Assembly: GCF_003711105.1 (NCBI RefSeq)
Contig: NZ_CP023865.1
Span: forward strand, 842,001 to 906,000
Direction of reading: 5' to 3'
DNA from: Actinoplanes teichomyceticus ATCC 31121
GTDB taxonomy: Bacteria > Actinomycetota > Actinomycetes > Mycobacteriales > Micromonosporaceae
DNA: 64,000 nt
Positions within the stretch are counted from its first letter, which is position 1. The number at the start of each line of letters is the position of its first letter. Below, in pieces: positions 63,185-64,000 of the stretch. The notes under the pieces were generated by a model. It saw nothing but the letters and a program-made list of their open reading frames with translations. It ran no database searches and was not told where the DNA came from. The position numbers and the translations under genes are program-made.

Positions 63185-64000
63185 TGCTGTCCAAGATGGT
63201 GATCGCGGCGGTCACCGCCGCCGCGGTCACCGGTGTTCCGCACCACCGAAGCGACCCCGTCGTCACCGGCACCTACTCCGGCGGCGCCGCGCAGTGGCAG
63301 GCGTTGCCGTCCACCCGGCTCACCACCGCGGCCAAGACCGCGGACGCCACCGTGGTGATCGACCCGAGCCGCACCGAGCAGCACTACTCCGGGATCGGCT
63401 TCTCCATCGACGAGACCAGCGTGTCGAACCTGTGGAAGCTGACCCCGGCCGAGCGGGAGCGGGCCATCCGGCTGCTGGCCGATCCGCGGACCGGCGCCGG
63501 GCTGGACCGGTTCCGGATCACCATCGGCAGCCCGGACCTGATCGAGCACCTGCCGTTCTGGTCCTACGACGAGCTGCCGGCCGGCGTGACCGAGGACCGC
63601 GAGCTGAAGTACTTCTCCATCCAGCGTGACCTCGACCTGCACATCGTCGACACGATCAAGCTGATCCAGAAGTACAACCCGCGGGCCACCTTCTTCGCGT
63701 CCGCGTGGAGCGCCCCGGCGTGGATGAAGACGAACAACCGGTTCCTCGGCGAGGTCGCCCGCAAGCCGGGCAGCAGCACCGACTACTACCAGGCCGGGAA
63801 GCTGCGCGACGACTGCATCGACGTGTTCGCCCGCTACTACGTCAAGTTCCTCCAGGCGTACGCCCGGCAGGGCATCCGGATCGACGCGATCACGCTGCTC
63901 AACGAGCCCGGCATGGACGTCGTCTACCCGGCCATGGACATCAGCGTCGACCAGCAGCAGAGGCTGGCGGTCGCGATCGAACGGGAGTTCCGCCGGGCCG
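63184..64000 (+). CDS. Second GH30-family glycosidase, partial
   Basis: Begins at ATG 63184 inside the previous stop and runs off the window (272 residues seen). A short hydrophobic N-terminus (MVIAAVTAAAVTGV) is a possible signal. GH30 segments: YSGIGFSIDETSVSNLW, FFASAWSAPAWMKTNN and LLNEPGMDVVYPA with the acid/base Glu. Probably translationally coupled to the first GH30, so both act on the same polysaccharide. Confidence 0.8.
   Translation, partial: MLSKMVIAAVTAAAVTGVPHHRSDPVVTGTYSGGAAQWQALPSTRLTTAAKTADATVVIDPSRTEQHYSGIGFSIDETSVSNLWKLTPAERERAIRLLADPRTGAGLDRFRITIGSPDLIEHLPFWSYDELPAGVTEDRELKYFSIQRDLDLHIVDTIKLIQKYNPRATFFASAWSAPAWMKTNNRFLGEVARKPGSSTDYYQAGKLRDDCIDVFARYYVKFLQAYARQGIRIDAITLLNEPGMDVVYPAMDISVDQQQRLAVAIEREFRRA

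Overview
The window is high-GC DNA with the strong G/C third-position bias, GTG/TTG starts and leaderless starts (TANNNT 6-8 nt before the start codon) of an actinomycete. Mycothiol S-conjugate amidase, SARP/AfsR-type regulators, a DUF4307 protein, a giant multi-spanning membrane protein and many secreted hydrolases fit Micromonosporaceae, perhaps Actinoplanes. The genus is an inference from gene content, not a database result.

Layout. 1-19.9 kb is core chromosome: HIT-family protein (partial), cystathionine gamma-synthase/lyase, amidase, threonine ammonia-lyase, GreA, a DUF4307 protein, Mca, a small membrane protein, a GGDEF-EAL protein behind a short upstream ORF, a DUF255 thioredoxin-like protein, purK-purE, a 1677-residue membrane protein and an acyl-CoA dehydrogenase. 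19.86-38.67 kb is an integrated island with visibly lower GC. It sits in the 3' end of the acyl-CoA dehydrogenase gene, flanked by a perfect 20-nt direct repeat, and it supplied a synonymously recoded copy of the last codons; the displaced original tail survives at 38.65-38.73 kb. The island carries an AfsR-like STAND regulator, a Ser/Thr kinase, a tightly overlapping four-gene PIWI-RE operon (tandem-duplicated Cas4-like nuclease, Y/REase-type protein, DinG-like helicase, PIWI-RE protein), a zone of nested decayed insertion sequences (IS256 relic split by an ISAzo13-type element) and an AbiEii-type nucleotidyltransferase with a small partner. No integrase is recognisable.

38.7-64 kb is accessory chromosome rich in exported proteins: a catalytically degenerate subtilisin-like protein with Ig-like domains, an ArsR-like regulator, secreted phosphoesterases, a membrane-anchored PstS-like protein and a PhoX-type protein. 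A five-gene cassette at 49.7-53.4 kb encodes a 60-residue four-cysteine peptide precursor, a MauE-like membrane protein, a thioredoxin-like protein, an ABC exporter and an S26 signal peptidase, with a convergent SARP-like regulator; it reads as a dedicated make/oxidise/export/cleave system for a disulfide peptide. Next come a GT87-type mannosyltransferase, an FxsB-type radical SAM maturase with a small partner but no visible FxSxx precursor, a secreted protein, an rRNA/tRNA methyltransferase and a LacI regulator ahead of two overlapping GH30 glycosidase genes, the last running off the window.

The two best candidates for little-described biology are the island's PIWI-RE operon with its duplicated Cas4-like nuclease and kinase/STAND neighbours, and the cysteine-peptide export cassette.
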